A stretch of 64,000 bases of DNA from Bacteroidaceae bacterium (GCA_017529865.1 JAFXNA010000050.1:1-64000); one strand, 5' to 3'. Shown: positions 27,826 through 38,070, counted from the stretch's first letter. The notes: generated by a model from the letters alone, not told the origin. Numbers and translations: made by a program.

Positions 27826-29243
27826 TAGAAGTTGAAATAATTCTTCGCATTATAATAGCTGATGTCTTCTACCATCTGACAAAGGCGTCCCATCTCGCTT
27901 GACGGCAGTTCGCCGTTCTCCACATCCGTACCCAGCAGGTTACACAGCGTCCGTCTGAAGTACTCGTGGCGAGGATAGCTCAGGAACGAACGCGAGTCGG
28001 TCAGCATACCCACGAATCGGCTCAGCAGACCCAGTACCGACAGCGTGTTCATCTGGTTCTCCATACCGCGCTTTTGGTCGAGGAACCACCAGCCCGAACC
28101 CCACTGAATCTTACCAGGCACCGTTCCGTCCTGGAAGTTACCCAACATCGTGGCAACCATCTCGTTGTCAGCAGGATTCAAGTTATATATGATTGTCTTC
28201 GTAAGTTTGTCGGCAGTTGCCAGGCGGTTAAAGAATTTCGACATCGCCTTTGCAGTATTGAACTGACCGATAGAATCGAATCCCGTATCAGGACCAATCA
28301 GTCGGAACATCTTCGTGTTGTTGTCGCGGATGGCGCCATAGTGGAATTGCTGTGCCCAACCCGAAGCGTAATCCATTTCGGCAAATACCACCAGCATACA
28401 ACTCTTGAACTTCTTCACTTCTTCCAGACTGATGGTTTTCCCTTCATTATACGCCTTATTGAATATCTCGTTGATTTCCGCGTCAGTGTAGTCCTCTGCA
28501 TAGAACTCCTCGATGCCGTGATCCGAAAGTTTGCAGCCATTCGCCTCAAAAAAGTCGTGGCGTTTCTGCAACGCATCCACAACATCTGCAAACTGGCGAA
28601 TCGCGATTCCGCTCACCTCGCTCAGACGGTCGATGTAGGCTTTGAACGTCACAGGATTCTCTATCGCCATCGCCTTGTCGGGACGCCATGCAGGAATCAT
28701 TCTTGCATCATCCTCTCTTCGCTCCTTTGCATACTGTTGGTGGAAATGCAAATCGTCGATAGGATCGTCAGTAGTACATACGATTTCCACGTTGTAGTGG
28801 CGCATCAGTCCTCGTGCTGTGAATTCGGGGTCATTCTGCAATTTCTCTGTACATTCATCATAGATTTCACGTGCCGTATTTCTGTTCAATACCTTTGTGA
28901 TGCCGAATGCCGTTTTCAATTCCAGATGGCTCCAGTGATACAGCGGGTTGCGGAAACAGTACTCAATCGTCTCAGCCCACTTCTCAAACTTCTCATAGTC
29001 AGTCGTATCCTGACCCGTGCAGAAACACTCAGGCACACCGTTCGTACGCATTGCACGCCATTTGTAGTGGTCGCCACCCAGCCATATTTCCGTCAGGGAG
29101 TTGAACCGGTGGTCTTCAGCCACCATCTGAGGACTCAGGTGGCAGTGGTAATCGATGATAGGCAGCCATTCAGCATGCTCGTGATACAACTTCTGCGCCG
29201 TTTCGGTCTGCAGTAAGAAATTGTCGTCAAGGAATTGTTTCAT
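27825..29243 (-). CDS. uxaC: Glucuronate isomerase
   Basis: A 472-residue protein, the normal length. Family features include DYHCHLSP near residue 33, the GGDHYKWRAMR block and the C-terminal LGLLSRFVGMLTDSRSFLSYPRHEYFRR stretch. Isomerises D-glucuronate/D-galacturonate to fructuronate/tagaturonate. First gene of a minus-strand operon; kdgK, a later enzyme of the same route, is at 42 kb. Confidence 0.95.
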   Translation of the reverse strand: MKQFLDDNFLLQTETAQKLYHEHAEWLPIIDYHCHLSPQMVAEDHRFNSLTEIWLGGDHYKWRAMRTNGVPECFCTGQDTTDYEKFEKWAETIEYCFRNPLYHWSHLELKTAFGITKVLNRNTAREIYDECTEKLQNDPEFTARGLMRHYNVEIVCTTDDPIDDLHFHQQYAKERREDDARMIPAWRPDKAMAIENPVTFKAYIDRLSEVSGIAIRQFADVVDALQKRHDFFEANGCKLSDHGIEEFYAEDYTDAEINEIFNKAYNEGKTISLEEVKKFKSCMLVVFAEMDYASGWAQQFHYGAIRDNNTKMFRLIGPDTGFDSIGQFNTAKAMSKFFNRLATADKLTKTIIYNLNPADNEMVATMLGNFQDGTVPGKIQWGSGWWFLDQKRGMENQMNTLSVLGLLSRFVGMLTDSRSFLSYPRHEYFRRTLCNLLGTDVENGELPSSEMGRLCQMVEDISYYNAKNYFNF

Positions 29244-29304
29244 AGTTTTATTTACAATTTACTATTTAACTTACTATTGATTATATTTGTTCATGATCTA
29301 TCAA

Positions 29305-29340
29305 CCTACTAAGCTACTAAGCAATTAAGCTATTAAGCTC
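29305..29340. repeat. Leader repeat, AGCTTAATAGCTTA family
   Basis: On the minus strand, four ~9-bp copies of (T)AGCTTAa/gT precede uxaC, between its promoter and start. The same family recurs at 49679-49715 downstream of glyA. Confidence 0.75.
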
Positions 29341-29353
29341 ATTTTTTGTTTTG

Positions 29354-29385
29354 CAAAATTAGTAAATAAATTTCAATCCACCAAA
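29354..29385 (-). promoter_or_regulatory. Promoter of uxaC
   Basis: Minus strand: TTTG (complement of 29382-29385) and TAATTTTG (complement of 29354-29361) with 20 bp between them, a good Bacteroidetes promoter. Leader of ~105 nt including the repeat above. Confidence 0.65.
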
Positions 29386-29475
29386 GAAGAAGTACAAAAA
29401 CCATGCCTCAGAAAACCACTTTATAATATTTCTCTCTATTTTATTTGGAAATCGCAGGAAAAACATAATACTAAA

Positions 29476-29513
29476 AAGAAATCCGTCAACCAAAAGGTTG
29501 GCGGATTCTTTTT
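29476..29513. terminator. Terminator downstream of the lipoprotein gene
   Basis: Stem AATCCGTCAACC / GGTTGGCGGATT with loop AAAA, flanked by an A-run on one side and a T-run on the other, so it can act in both directions. It lies 26 bp past the stop of the minus-strand lipoprotein gene. Confidence 0.85.
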
Positions 29514-29538
29514 GATCTGCAATAAACAATTAGCTAAA

Positions 29539-30438
29539 TTACTTCATTGTGAATCTGAACTCTAAGTCAACGTTGTCAACTTTGCCCTTGAGGGTAAGCA
29601 CACATGTGTCAGGGTTCTTAGAGAAGACAACGGAAGCATCGCCTGTGAAGAGGCTGATAGCAGTTGCAGGGTTGTTCCATGAGTAGACAAGTTTGCCTGC
29701 ATTCATGTCCGACCAGCGCCATACGCCTACGTCTGGTTTACGGTTCTTATAGTTGATGGCGAACAGACCTTGTGAGTCGAAGTAGATGCCTTCGATAACA
29801 GTTCCTGCATCGAACTGGTCTTTCAGTGTACCGAAGTTATCCTCGAACCAATTCTTTACATCATATAGGTTGATTGGGCCATAGAACGTCTTGAATGGTT
29901 TCAGATTGTCTATAATACCGATAGCATAAAGGTTGTCAACCTTCCATGCACGGCTGCAGAGGTTGTCGGTATTCACACCACTGGTCACAGACGTCGATGT
30001 GTCGATTACACCTGTAGTCTTGATTGTAGTACCTTCCTTCCATTTGATTGTGATGTCGTAGGTGTTGTTACCAGTCGATTTGAAAATGATTCTCATGCCG
30101 TTGCTGAACACGAACTCACCGTTTTCGTAAGTAAACGTACCGAACTCATAAAAGAAGTCGGTTAAGTCTGCGCCGCGTGTTTCCCGAGCTGCGTTAGGTT
30201 CTTCTAAGCGTGCAATCATGAAAGAACCGTTCTCCATGATGCGTACCTGCTTGATACCTTGAGCATTGTCCTGTGTGATATTCACCACCTTTGCCTCTTT
30301 CTTGTAAGGAGGAACAGTAAGTTGCACCACACCATTGTTTTGGTTGTTGTTATTGTTGTCGTCATCGTCATCGCCACAAGCGATGAATGCTGTTGCTGCA
30401 ATAGCAACCATTGCTAAATAAATAAATTTCTTTACCAT
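29539..30438 (-). CDS. Hypothetical lipoprotein with acidic surface-export-like motif
   Basis: A 299-residue protein with lipobox AFIAC followed by GDDDDDNNNNNQN. An acidic stretch just after the lipidated Cys is the type of signal that sends Bacteroidetes lipoproteins to the cell surface. I do not recognise a domain; the body is beta-rich. It follows the outer membrane protein gene by 24 bp on the same strand, so the pair is probably co-expressed. Confidence 0.7.
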   Translation of the reverse strand: MVKKFIYLAMVAIAATAFIACGDDDDDNNNNNQNNGVVQLTVPPYKKEAKVVNITQDNAQGIKQVRIMENGSFMIARLEEPNAARETRGADLTDFFYEFGTFTYENGEFVFSNGMRIIFKSTGNNTYDITIKWKEGTTIKTTGVIDTSTSVTSGVNTDNLCSRAWKVDNLYAIGIIDNLKPFKTFYGPINLYDVKNWFEDNFGTLKDQFDAGTVIEGIYFDSQGLFAINYKNRKPDVGVWRWSDMNAGKLVYSWNNPATAISLFTGDASVVFSKNPDTCVLTLKGKVDNVDLEFRFTMK

Positions 30439-30462
30439 AATTTTCTTTGCTTAAGTTGTTAA

Positions 30463-31263
30463 TTAGAAAATCCTATAAGTCAGTCGGAGGTTGAGTACAG
30501 GATACACTTTGATTTTCTCGATGGTTTCAAAAGCATCCTTCAAATCCTTGTCATCTTTGCTACCTAAGTCTTCATATCTGAAGCGGTGGTTTTCTTCCCA
30601 TTGAGCCAATGGATTGTTGAAATCCCTTGCTTTAGCATACACTCCAGGTTCGCCCCAGAACTTCACACCAGCATCGAATGAGAAACCTAAGCGGCTGTTC
30701 TTCTGCACTGCACGACCAAAACCGAGACCTAAGTAAGGTTTGAAACCATTTGATTTCAGTTTGATTTTTGCATTACCTTTCAAGTCTGTGATGATTTCAT
30801 ATTCAGGGTTTGGAGCTGTACCAACAATCAGACCAAGAGTTCCATAGTCAGCAGGGTTCTTCAGGATTGGCGATTTGTTAACGATGTTCGCAAACTCTTC
30901 TCCTCCAAAGAATGCACCGGCAGTCAAGTGGAACGAACTCGTCTTGAATGGGTAGAAGTCCAACAACAGTTTACCATCGAAGATCTTGCTCTTTCCTTGG
31001 ATTTTGATGTCTTGATAATAAGTATTTACATCTCTTTTGAGATGAATCGTCTTATCCACCTTAATAGTTGGCATGAATGAGAATCCGCCACGAACAGCAG
31101 CGTAATCACTGATAGGAGCTGCCAAGTCGAAACCGATACCATCAGTTCCTACTGATACACCGACACTCAAGTGGTCGAAATAGCCAAATTCAATGTCATT
31201 CTGAGCGCGCAGCCCCTGTGTAGTTCCGAGTGCTACAAGCGCTAATACAAATAGTTTTTTCAT
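30463..31263 (-). CDS. Outer membrane beta-barrel-like protein
   Basis: 266 residues from MKKLFVLALVALGTTQGLRAQ (start 31263); the longer frame adds 13 codons with no value. Signal peptide, then alternating strands with G-rich turns (GFDLAAPISDYAAVRGGFSF, KPYLGLGFGRAV) and a terminal aromatic strand ending LRLTYRIF, typical of an outer membrane barrel. No specific function seen. Confidence 0.7.
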   Translation of the reverse strand: MKKLFVLALVALGTTQGLRAQNDIEFGYFDHLSVGVSVGTDGIGFDLAAPISDYAAVRGGFSFMPTIKVDKTIHLKRDVNTYYQDIKIQGKSKIFDGKLLLDFYPFKTSSFHLTAGAFFGGEEFANIVNKSPILKNPADYGTLGLIVGTAPNPEYEIITDLKGNAKIKLKSNGFKPYLGLGFGRAVQKNSRLGFSFDAGVKFWGEPGVYAKARDFNNPLAQWEENHRFRYEDLGSKDDKDLKDAFETIEKIKVYPVLNLRLTYRIF

Positions 31264-31299
31264 GTTACATACATTTATAGTTAATAATAATATCGGGTG

Positions 31300-31307
31300 C
31301 AAATATA
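31300..31307 (-). promoter_or_regulatory. -7 promoter box candidate of the OMP/lipoprotein pair
   Basis: Minus-strand TATATTTG, 36 bp before the start. A second candidate, TACTTTTG, is at 31332-31339. I cannot tell which is used. Confidence 0.45.
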
Positions 31308-31439
31308 ATGCTTTTAATTGATTCCGTCGAACAAAAGTACCATCTTTTTATGATTATAATGCATTTTTTCTCATTTTTTACTCAATTTCTCATTTATTTA
31401 GGGTGGATTATTAAAATGTGACTTAAAGTCTAACGCTTA

Positions 31440-32639
31440 CTATTCCTCAAGGAAGGAGGAGATGTCGAAGGTCATGACTTCATGGACGTTCTTGTTGTTT
31501 TTCTCAAAGAACGGACGGATGGAGTTGACGAAGGTGTTGCGCAGTTTGGCTTCTGCTGGGGTGATGAGTGAGTCGGGGATGCTGACGGGATAGACTCTGT
31601 GTTGCTTGTGACCTGACATAGCGGGACGGGTGACGAAGTAGAGGGAGTAGTTGCAGTCTGAGACACGTGTAGTGGTGTCTTTCTCTAACTCCATCTTCAC
31701 GAGCATCCCTCCATAGGTGTATTCCTGCGATTGGTTGGACACGAAGTTGCCGAGCGAGTAGGCGACGATGTGTTTGTCACCATTGGCATCTTCGCGTAGT
31801 TCGATTGGTTCGACTACATGGGGATGTCCGCCGATGATGTGGGTGACGCCTTGACGCAGGAGCCAGTCGGCCATGGTGACTTGGCTAGCGATAGGACGGA
31901 TGGTGTATTCTACACCCCAGTGCATGAAGGCGATGATGGCATCGGGATTCATGGCTTTGGCTGCTTGGATGTCTTGAAGCATGATTATGGTGTCGATGGG
32001 GTTTACGATGTTGGGTTTGGGGACGGGGATGCCATTGGTGCCGTAGGTGTAGTTAATCAGGACGATGCGGAAGCCGTTCTTCTCTAACAAGAAGGGGTAT
32101 TGGGCACGGCGTGCTTCCTCGTTAACGTAGGAACCGAGATGGGGCATTCCTAATGAGTCCATCATCTGGATGGTGCGCTCAATGCCTTTCTTTCCCTTGT
32201 CGCAGGTGTGGTTGTTGGCTGTGAGCATGATGTCGAACCCTGCCTTTTGGCAGTCGCGCAGGAATGCATCGGGGGCACAGAAGGTGGGGTAGCCGGTATA
32301 AGGCTTGTCGGCAAGGGTGGTCTCGAAGTTTGCGATGGCAACATCGGCTTCGGATATCTCTTGCTTCATGTATCGGAAGCATTCGGTATAGTCGTAGGTG
32401 CCGTCGGCTTGGAGTGCTCCTTTGATCTGCGGTCCGTGCTGCATGAGGTCGCCTGCGAAGAGGAGCGACAGATGGTGGACTTGCGGGGTATCGACGGTCA
32501 GTGTGTCTTCATCGCTTCCGTTGGTCTGCGAGTTAGCGGTGCAGGAGAGGAGAAGAAGGGAAAGAAAAAACAGCCCCTCTCTAACTCCCCCGCGGGGGAG
32601 GACTGACTGAATGCATACTAATACTTTGTTTCTTTTCAT
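31440..32639 (-). CDS. CapA-family metallophosphoesterase lipoprotein
   Basis: A 399-residue PGA_cap/CapA-type protein. Metal-site motifs are GDLMQHG, ANFETTLA, TANNHTCDKG, MHWGVEYT and IIGGHPHVVEP. CapA is known from poly-gamma-glutamate synthesis, but the family is wider and no capB/capC is nearby. The lipobox LLSC is preceded by an unusually long n-region (SVLPRGGVREG) encoded by a REP-like palindrome at 32571-32613. It starts 6 bp after the upstream 900-residue gene. Confidence 0.85.
   Translation of the reverse strand: MKRNKVLVCIQSVLPRGGVREGLFFLSLLLLSCTANSQTNGSDEDTLTVDTPQVHHLSLLFAGDLMQHGPQIKGALQADGTYDYTECFRYMKQEISEADVAIANFETTLADKPYTGYPTFCAPDAFLRDCQKAGFDIMLTANNHTCDKGKKGIERTIQMMDSLGMPHLGSYVNEEARRAQYPFLLEKNGFRIVLINYTYGTNGIPVPKPNIVNPIDTIIMLQDIQAAKAMNPDAIIAFMHWGVEYTIRPIASQVTMADWLLRQGVTHIIGGHPHVVEPIELREDANGDKHIVAYSLGNFVSNQSQEYTYGGMLVKMELEKDTTTRVSDCNYSLYFVTRPAMSGHKQHRVYPVSIPDSLITPAEAKLRNTFVNSIRPFFEKNNKNVHEVMTFDISSFLEE
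32571..32613. repeat. GC-rich REP-like palindrome (copy 2), inside the capA-like signal peptide
   Basis: CTCCCCCGCGGGGGAG is a perfect palindrome flanked by CCCCTCTCT, lying in frame in codons ~9-23 of the CapA-like gene. Compare 55469-55526 and 23700-23739. Confidence 0.8.
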
Positions 32640-32645
32640 CTTTGG

Positions 32646-35348
32646 TTATTTTTGTTTTACGATAAATTCACCATTGCGGGTTACACCCTCGACGGAGATG
32701 TCGTAGTGGGTGCATTCGCTGCTGTTGTAGAACTCGATGTAGGCTTGCCCTGTGTTGTCGGTCGTGATTGACGGGTTCCAATAGAGGGTATGCCGGTGGT
32801 CGAGGTAGTCGGGTAGGGGTCGATGGCTGTAGTCGGGTTGGTAGAACTTGGCTGGACGGTTAAATCCCTGGAGATTGATGACACGGCCTGTGCGCTCTAT
32901 TTTATTACCTGTTTCGAGATTAATATAAGCGGAGAGACCGCCTGTATGCTGTGTCTCTTTGAACCCATCGAGATGGTTCAGTTCGTAAGCTGCAGGACGG
33001 CGTGAGTTGTCGGTTACGATATAGATAGTCTTGAGTCGGTGTAGGTTCATGAAGAATTCTCTGAAATAGTCATCTCCGATATCATCTTCGTCTTGCCAAT
33101 TATATGTGATATATCGTTTTTCTGTATTGACCTTGCTTCGTGGATTCTGATGTTGCATATAGTCGTAGATGGCGTGTTCATAAAACGCAAGACGGATGTC
33201 GTCATTGTCAAACTTCCACTGTTTGGGATGGTAGCCCATATCGGTGAGGTCGTTGAAGAAGTCGTAAAAATCAAGACGCTGTACGGGCAGGTCTTTGCGA
33301 TGACGGGCGTGAGCACGGTCGGCACGGATCTGCACTTCGGGAATCCACTCGGACGCATAGATATCCTTGCAGTATTCTTCCCAAGTGAGGTGTTGATCGG
33401 GCATGGTGAAGGGCTTGTTCACTTCGTACCAGCTCAATTCTTTCACGCTGTTAGGATAGTAGTACTCGCGGCGGATGAGCAGCATGATGTCATGGTCGAC
33501 ATAATCCCATTGGAGGTTATCTGCCCAGATACGATCGCTGGCGGGGATATGGTTGTCTCGGACAAAATACTCATGTCCGTTATATGTATGGATTTCGCCT
33601 TTGTTCTTTTTTTTGTCGAACAGGGCACGGAACACCAGCTGGGCATTGCCATAGAAGGGTTGATATACAACCCGGAACTGTCCGTTCGCGTCGATTTGTA
33701 TTTCTCCTTTCTGACCGCCTTTGCCTGTATCTGTCATTTCTGGATAGAGAATCTGTGCGGTGAGGGTGATGGTGCCACGATTTTTCTTGAAGACAACGCG
33801 ATTGAGCCAGTTCTCCAGAACGTATGACTGTCCGTAGATATACATCTTGCGTTCAGGCTCGTAGTCATACTGAGGACGTTTCACTCCTGCAATTTCGTTC
33901 CAGTCGTATCGTCGCCAGCCTTGTATCATCATCAATAGGTCGAGGTCGGCACGGTGTTGTGCATCGTTGGCTTCGAAGTAGTAATGAGGGTTTTCTATGT
34001 AGCCGCGGATGTCGCTTTCGAGGAGCATATTGGTCAGCATGTTGCCTGTGTTGAATGTGGGGTCGAGCTGCTGGCGGTCGCGCACAGAGACAGATACCGA
34101 CTGCTCCTTGAGTGGAATGCCGCGATGGTCGGTCACGATGATTGGAATCTTCACTTTCTCGAAGGGACGCAGAATGTGTGTGGTGTCGTCGTTGACGAAT
34201 GCCTTGGCGGTTAGTTCGGAGAGGGTGTTGGCGAAAAAGAGGCGATCGGCATAGATGTTACCGTCGCTATCGAATACCGTAGCCTGATTGACGCCGCAAG
34301 GCAGATCTTCGAGCCATGATGCAACAATACCGTCCTCGCCCAAAGGTTCGCACAGCACTTTCCGCCCTGCACTGATAATCGATACATAGAGTTCACGAGG
34401 TTGAAGGAAGGTCTGTTCGGTAGAGATCTCGACTGCTTCATCGTCCATCTCGACCCGCATTGTGACTCCTTCAGACTCAACGGTTGGGAGGTCGAAATCG
34501 TAGTGAATCCCATTGAGCATCATACGAACCTTATACCGACAGGAATCGCTGAACACATACTCCATAATGCCTCGTCCCATGCGGCTGGGGGGAAGGGGAG
34601 CAATGATGGAGTCGTTGCACATCAGCACGCCTTCCACATCGATACGCTGTTTCTGTTCGTTCACCGTTTCCCAGCCAATGCGGGTGTGGTGACCTGCCAC
34701 GATATGTCCGCTCTCAGGGTAGAAGTGTGCATTGAGCTTGGGTTCGAGATAACGGCGTTCGTAGTCGCCCAGTGTAACCTTCAGTGGCATAGTCTTAGTC
34801 TGCCAGGCAGCATCGACGGTAGGTTTCTGATAGACTGGAAAGACGCGCGAGAAGAGGCCGCAGAAGTTGCGGTTCTGACGTTGGATGTCGTCCTCACCAC
34901 CCAGCAAGTGCTCGTTGATGTAGTCGGAGAGGATTTGCTCGGAGATGTAGGCGTAGTTGAGCATCCATTTCGTATAGGCTCGGATTTCGTAATAGCCAGC
35001 GAAAGCATCGTCTTTCAGTGCAAACTGACCGTGAGCGTTGCCTGCCTCGTCGACCACCAGTTTCTGGCGTTCCACCAGATAGCCTTGCTCGTCGAGCAGT
35101 TCGATATAGAGGATGCGGCTTACGGGTTTTGGTTCGTAGGTGTCGGCAGAAATGACGTATGCTTTGTACCAGATGGTATCGCCTGCGAAATAGCAGTTGT
35201 TGTCGAGATGCAAGTACACTTTCTCCTGTGCCGGCAATTCCTTACTGAACAGGCTGTCGGGCAAGGTGGGCACGGCGTGAAGGGCTGAAGAGATGAAGAA
35301 CCACAGCGACAAAAGGGTGATATGTAACCAGCATCGTTTCATCTTCAA
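32646..35348 (-). CDS. Large secreted macroglobulin-like (MG2-type) protein
   Basis: A 900-residue protein with a signal peptide (ending ALHA). The N-terminal region ([41 protein letters not shown]) has the pattern of alpha-2-macroglobulin MG2-type domains; the C-terminal end ([22 protein letters not shown]) is the conserved end of this Bacteroidetes family, sometimes annotated as TonB plug-containing. Role unknown; likely outer membrane or periplasmic. The start overlaps the truA stop by 4 bp. Confidence 0.7.
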   Translation of the reverse strand: MKMKRCWLHITLLSLWFFISSALHAVPTLPDSLFSKELPAQEKVYLHLDNNCYFAGDTIWYKAYVISADTYEPKPVSRILYIELLDEQGYLVERQKLVVDEAGNAHGQFALKDDAFAGYYEIRAYTKWMLNYAYISEQILSDYINEHLLGGEDDIQRQNRNFCGLFSRVFPVYQKPTVDAAWQTKTMPLKVTLGDYERRYLEPKLNAHFYPESGHIVAGHHTRIGWETVNEQKQRIDVEGVLMCNDSIIAPLPPSRMGRGIMEYVFSDSCRYKVRMMLNGIHYDFDLPTVESEGVTMRVEMDDEAVEISTEQTFLQPRELYVSIISAGRKVLCEPLGEDGIVASWLEDLPCGVNQATVFDSDGNIYADRLFFANTLSELTAKAFVNDDTTHILRPFEKVKIPIIVTDHRGIPLKEQSVSVSVRDRQQLDPTFNTGNMLTNMLLESDIRGYIENPHYYFEANDAQHRADLDLLMMIQGWRRYDWNEIAGVKRPQYDYEPERKMYIYGQSYVLENWLNRVVFKKNRGTITLTAQILYPEMTDTGKGGQKGEIQIDANGQFRVVYQPFYGNAQLVFRALFDKKKNKGEIHTYNGHEYFVRDNHIPASDRIWADNLQWDYVDHDIMLLIRREYYYPNSVKELSWYEVNKPFTMPDQHLTWEEYCKDIYASEWIPEVQIRADRAHARHRKDLPVQRLDFYDFFNDLTDMGYHPKQWKFDNDDIRLAFYEHAIYDYMQHQNPRSKVNTEKRYITYNWQDEDDIGDDYFREFFMNLHRLKTIYIVTDNSRRPAAYELNHLDGFKETQHTGGLSAYINLETGNKIERTGRVINLQGFNRPAKFYQPDYSHRPLPDYLDHRHTLYWNPSITTDNTGQAYIEFYNSSECTHYDISVEGVTRNGEFIVKQK

Positions 35349-36103
35349 TCTTTCTGTACTTCAATCTTGAATATATCTTCTGGATATTCTATATCTGTGA
35401 GAAACAGGGCATTGCCTGGCATGCTGCTACCTGCGGCACAGCGGTCTTTCTTTTCGATTATCTTGCAGAAGTCGTCAATCGTGATGGCTCCGCGTCCTAC
35501 TTCCATAAGGGTGCCCACAATGGCTCGTACCATGTTGCGCAGGAAGCGGTCGGCCTTGATGGTGAAGATGCCGTTCTCCCATCGTGCATACATGATTCTG
35601 CAGTTGTTGGTCTTGGTGTCGGTATGCAGTTTCGAGAAACTGGTGAAGTCGGTGTAGTCGAACAGCCGTGCGGCTGCCTCGTTCATCTTGTCGTAGTCGA
35701 GCGGGAACGGACAGCGATAGGTGTAGTGACGATTGAAAGGGTCTTTCGTACTGCTGACATGATACTGATAGGTACGTGCTGTTGCGCTGAATCGTGCGTG
35801 TGCATCTTCCTTGACGGGCACAATGCGCTGTATGGCGATATCGGGAGGCAGTAGGCGGTTGAGACGTCGAACAAGTTCAACAAGGTCTGCGTTGGAGAGA
35901 AAAACTTCTGTGTCAAAATGTGCCACCATCATGCTTGCGTTCACTCCAGTGTCGGTACGTCCTGCTCCAACGACTTCGATGTCCTGGCGCAATAGGGTGG
36001 AGAGAGCACGCATCAGTTCTGCCTGAATGGTGTTGGCGTTGGGCTGAATCTGCCATCCGTGGTAGTTCGTTCCGTCGTATGATAAATAGATAAAGTAGCG
36101 CAT
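35345..36103 (-). CDS. truA: tRNA pseudouridine(38-40) synthase
   Basis: A 252-residue TruA. The catalytic Asp is D51 in [11 protein letters not shown], and the [13 protein letters not shown] and [19 protein letters not shown] motifs are present. Modifies U38-40 in the anticodon arm of several tRNAs. Downstream of the DUF5715 gene (26-bp gap) and coupled to the 900-residue secreted protein. Confidence 0.95.
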   Translation of the reverse strand: MRYFIYLSYDGTNYHGWQIQPNANTIQAELMRALSTLLRQDIEVVGAGRTDTGVNASMMVAHFDTEVFLSNADLVELVRRLNRLLPPDIAIQRIVPVKEDAHARFSATARTYQYHVSSTKDPFNRHYTYRCPFPLDYDKMNEAAARLFDYTDFTSFSKLHTDTKTNNCRIMYARWENGIFTIKADRFLRNMVRAIVGTLMEVGRGAITIDDFCKIIEKKDRCAAGSSMPGNALFLTDIEYPEDIFKIEVQKD

Positions 36104-36129
36104 TGGAAGAATTGAAAGGATTGAAGTTA

Positions 36130-36999
36130 TTAGCGGACTGTGAGGTGGAAACAGGCTTGGAGCCGTTCGTATTTCACGTAGCAGCGATCTTCGGCTCGAA
36201 GGTCGTAAAGAACCTCAGCGAGTATTTTTTTCAGATTGGCGTCATAGCATGTGAGGTCGGTTCCTTCGAGTGGTACGAAGCGGTTGTATGTGATGTCGAT
36301 GGTGGTTCCGTAGCAGTGGCAGGAGTTGGTGACAGAGTTGATGTTACCTTGCTGCAAGTTCTGAATGTCGGATGCTGTACGGAGCACCGAGGTGATGACA
36401 GGAATGTGGAGCGGATAGCCCTTGGAGTGGAGCGAATCGACGAAATTGATGCCGATTGTGTTGAGCAGCAGCTGTGCTTTCGGCACGAGGTAGGGCATCG
36501 AATGGGTGAGGTCTTCTATTATATAATAAGGAGAGGTGGAGATATCTGTTAGAAGTCCTTTTCTCACTAATTTCATGATTTCCTCACGTGTCTCAGCCGG
36601 ACGGATACCATTTGCTTCAGCTGCAATGAGTTGGGTGGCATTGCTGTCATTGAAGCACTCTGGGTAGCTCCACACTTTGCATGAGAAGAAAGTGCTGGAT
36701 GTGGAGTCGAAGGGGAGAGAGTCTGTGAAGAGGACAGTTTGCTCTTCTGGATTGTCTATGGTTTCCGGAGATTCAGAATTCTCTAGAATTTCTAGATTTT
36801 CTGGATCTTCCGGAATATCCGGAATTACTGCTGGTGCAGCCACAGAGTCCTTCTCGATGTGCTGCTGACGTTTAGCCAGCATCTGTTCCTCGACAGGACT
36901 TAGCTTCCACAGATGAGCAATACCAGCCAATGCTGCGACTACCAATGCGAATGCGAGGTAAAACTTTGTTTGTTTGTATTTTGTCTTTCCTTTTGCCAC
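36130..36999 (-). CDS. DUF5715 / M15 peptidase-like membrane-anchored protein
   Basis: A 289-residue protein with one N-terminal membrane anchor (~15-30), an acidic Pro/Glu-rich linker (~55-85, encoded by degenerate TTCTGGA-type DNA repeats at 36760-36830) and a C-terminal domain. [15 protein letters not shown] and the terminal CFHLTVR place a His, an Asp and a His as in D-Ala-D-Ala carboxypeptidases of the M15 type. This fits DUF5715. A cell-wall role is inferred. Confidence 0.7.
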   Translation of the reverse strand: MAKGKTKYKQTKFYLAFALVVAALAGIAHLWKLSPVEEQMLAKRQQHIEKDSVAAPAVIPDIPEDPENLEILENSESPETIDNPEEQTVLFTDSLPFDSTSSTFFSCKVWSYPECFNDSNATQLIAAEANGIRPAETREEIMKLVRKGLLTDISTSPYYIIEDLTHSMPYLVPKAQLLLNTIGINFVDSLHSKGYPLHIPVITSVLRTASDIQNLQQGNINSVTNSCHCYGTTIDITYNRFVPLEGTDLTCYDANLKKILAEVLYDLRAEDRCYVKYERLQACFHLTVR

Positions 37000-37019
37000 G
37001 ATATCTGTTGATTTTACGG

Positions 37020-37027
37020 CAAAGGTA
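37020..37027 (-). promoter_or_regulatory. -7 promoter box of the DUF5715-truA operon
   Basis: Minus-strand TACCTTTG, 20 bp before the ATG at 36999, giving a very short leader. It is divergent from the MORN promoter at 37071. Confidence 0.5.
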
Positions 37028-37070
37028 CAAAAAATTCATAATTCATAATCCATAATTCACAATTATTTAC

Positions 37071-37078
37071 TAATTTTG
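37071..37078 (+). promoter_or_regulatory. -7 promoter box of the MORN gene
   Basis: TAATTTTG, 22 bp before the ATG at 37101. Upstream lie ATTCATAATTCATAATC-type short repeats (37034-37066). Confidence 0.5.
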
Positions 37079-37100
37079 CGCGCAAAATCGAATTAACGCA

Positions 37101-37880
37101 ATGAAAAAGATATTGTATCTGTTGTTGCCGGCGCTGTTCGTGCTGGCATCGTGTGGCGAGAAAGCGGTAGAGAAACCAGTCGATGGTAATGCTCGATTTG
37201 CTTTTGCCGATAGTAGTGTGTACGAAGGAAATTGGGTGAATGGTGAGCGTCAGGGTCAGGGTAAGATGACTTGGACGAACGGCTGTTCGTACGAAGGCCA
37301 ATGGAAGCACGACCTGCCTAACGGTCAGGGTAAGTACACATGGGAGAATGGCAACTCGTTTGAGGGCGAGTTTGTCGACAGTGTACCATGCGGTGAAGGC
37401 ATTTATCGATGGAAGAACGGTGCATACTACGAGGGTATGTATAAGGATGGTCATCCAAACGGAAAAGGTAAGTATCTCGCTCCCGACGGCTCGACGAAAG
37501 AAGGTACGTTCAAGGACGGATGGCTCGAAGGCGAAGGAATGGCTATCAATGAGTTCTCAGAGAAGTACACAGGAACCTTCAAGAAAGGTAAGCCCGATGG
37601 AGAAGGTACGATGGAATATCCCAATGGCGACCGCTACACAGGCTCTTGGGAAAACGGTAAGAGCGAAGGCTCTGGCACCTATATCTATTCGAGTGGAAGC
37701 CGCTATTCAGGCAATTTCCATCGTGGCAAAGCTGATGGCTACGGAACGTATATTTGGGCGAATGGCGACCGATACGAGGGTAATTGGAAAAACGATATGC
37801 GCAACGGCTATGGCAAACTCACTACAGTCGATGGTGAGGTTTATGAAGGAAGTTGGTATAACGATCATTTCGTAGAGTAA
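37101..37880 (+). CDS. MORN-repeat lipoprotein
   Basis: A 259-residue protein with lipobox LASC. From residue ~35 to the end it consists of about nine MORN repeats of 23 residues (YEGNWVNGERQGQGKMTW type: YEG-W-G---G-G). MORN repeats form flat beta solenoids that bind lipids or proteins; here the protein should be membrane-attached outside the cytoplasm. It stands alone and is followed by a 674-bp intergenic region rich in repeats. Confidence 0.88.
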   Translation: MKKILYLLLPALFVLASCGEKAVEKPVDGNARFAFADSSVYEGNWVNGERQGQGKMTWTNGCSYEGQWKHDLPNGQGKYTWENGNSFEGEFVDSVPCGEGIYRWKNGAYYEGMYKDGHPNGKGKYLAPDGSTKEGTFKDGWLEGEGMAINEFSEKYTGTFKKGKPDGEGTMEYPNGDRYTGSWENGKSEGSGTYIYSSGSRYSGNFHRGKADGYGTYIWANGDRYEGNWKNDMRNGYGKLTTVDGEVYEGSWYNDHFVE

Positions 37881-37898
37881 GCGTTAAGGTTTCACTCA

Positions 37899-38070
37899 TT
37901 CACAGTATTCACAATTCACAGTTTTTTTTAAAGGGGTACACCCTCTGAGAAGAGAGATTTATCAATAATTATTTATTATTGTATATATATATTTATATAT
38001 ATTAACATTCCTTGCGCGAATTTTCCACCGAGGGTACATAAAATAAACTGTGAACTGTGAAAACTGTGAA
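37899..38070. repeat. MITE-like element with 26-bp terminal inverted repeats
   Basis: Left arm 37899-37924 (TTCACAGTATTCACAATTCA...) is the reverse complement of right arm 38045-38070 (AAACTGTGAACTGTGAAAAC...) with about two mismatches. The 120-bp core includes a TATATATATATTTATATATAT tract (37981-38003). No coding capacity. Confidence 0.7.

Noticed and set aside
31440..32639. Poly-gamma-glutamate capsule locus
   Set aside because: Only a CapA-like gene is present; no capB or capC homologue is nearby.
34570..34605. Fourth REP-like element inside the 900-residue secreted protein gene
   Set aside because: The sequence is G-rich and encodes [11 protein letters not shown], but there is no strong palindrome, so I did not count it.
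37968..38004. AT-rich tract as a replication origin
   Set aside because: No DnaA boxes or neighbouring dnaA/dnaN type genes; it is the core of the inverted-repeat element.
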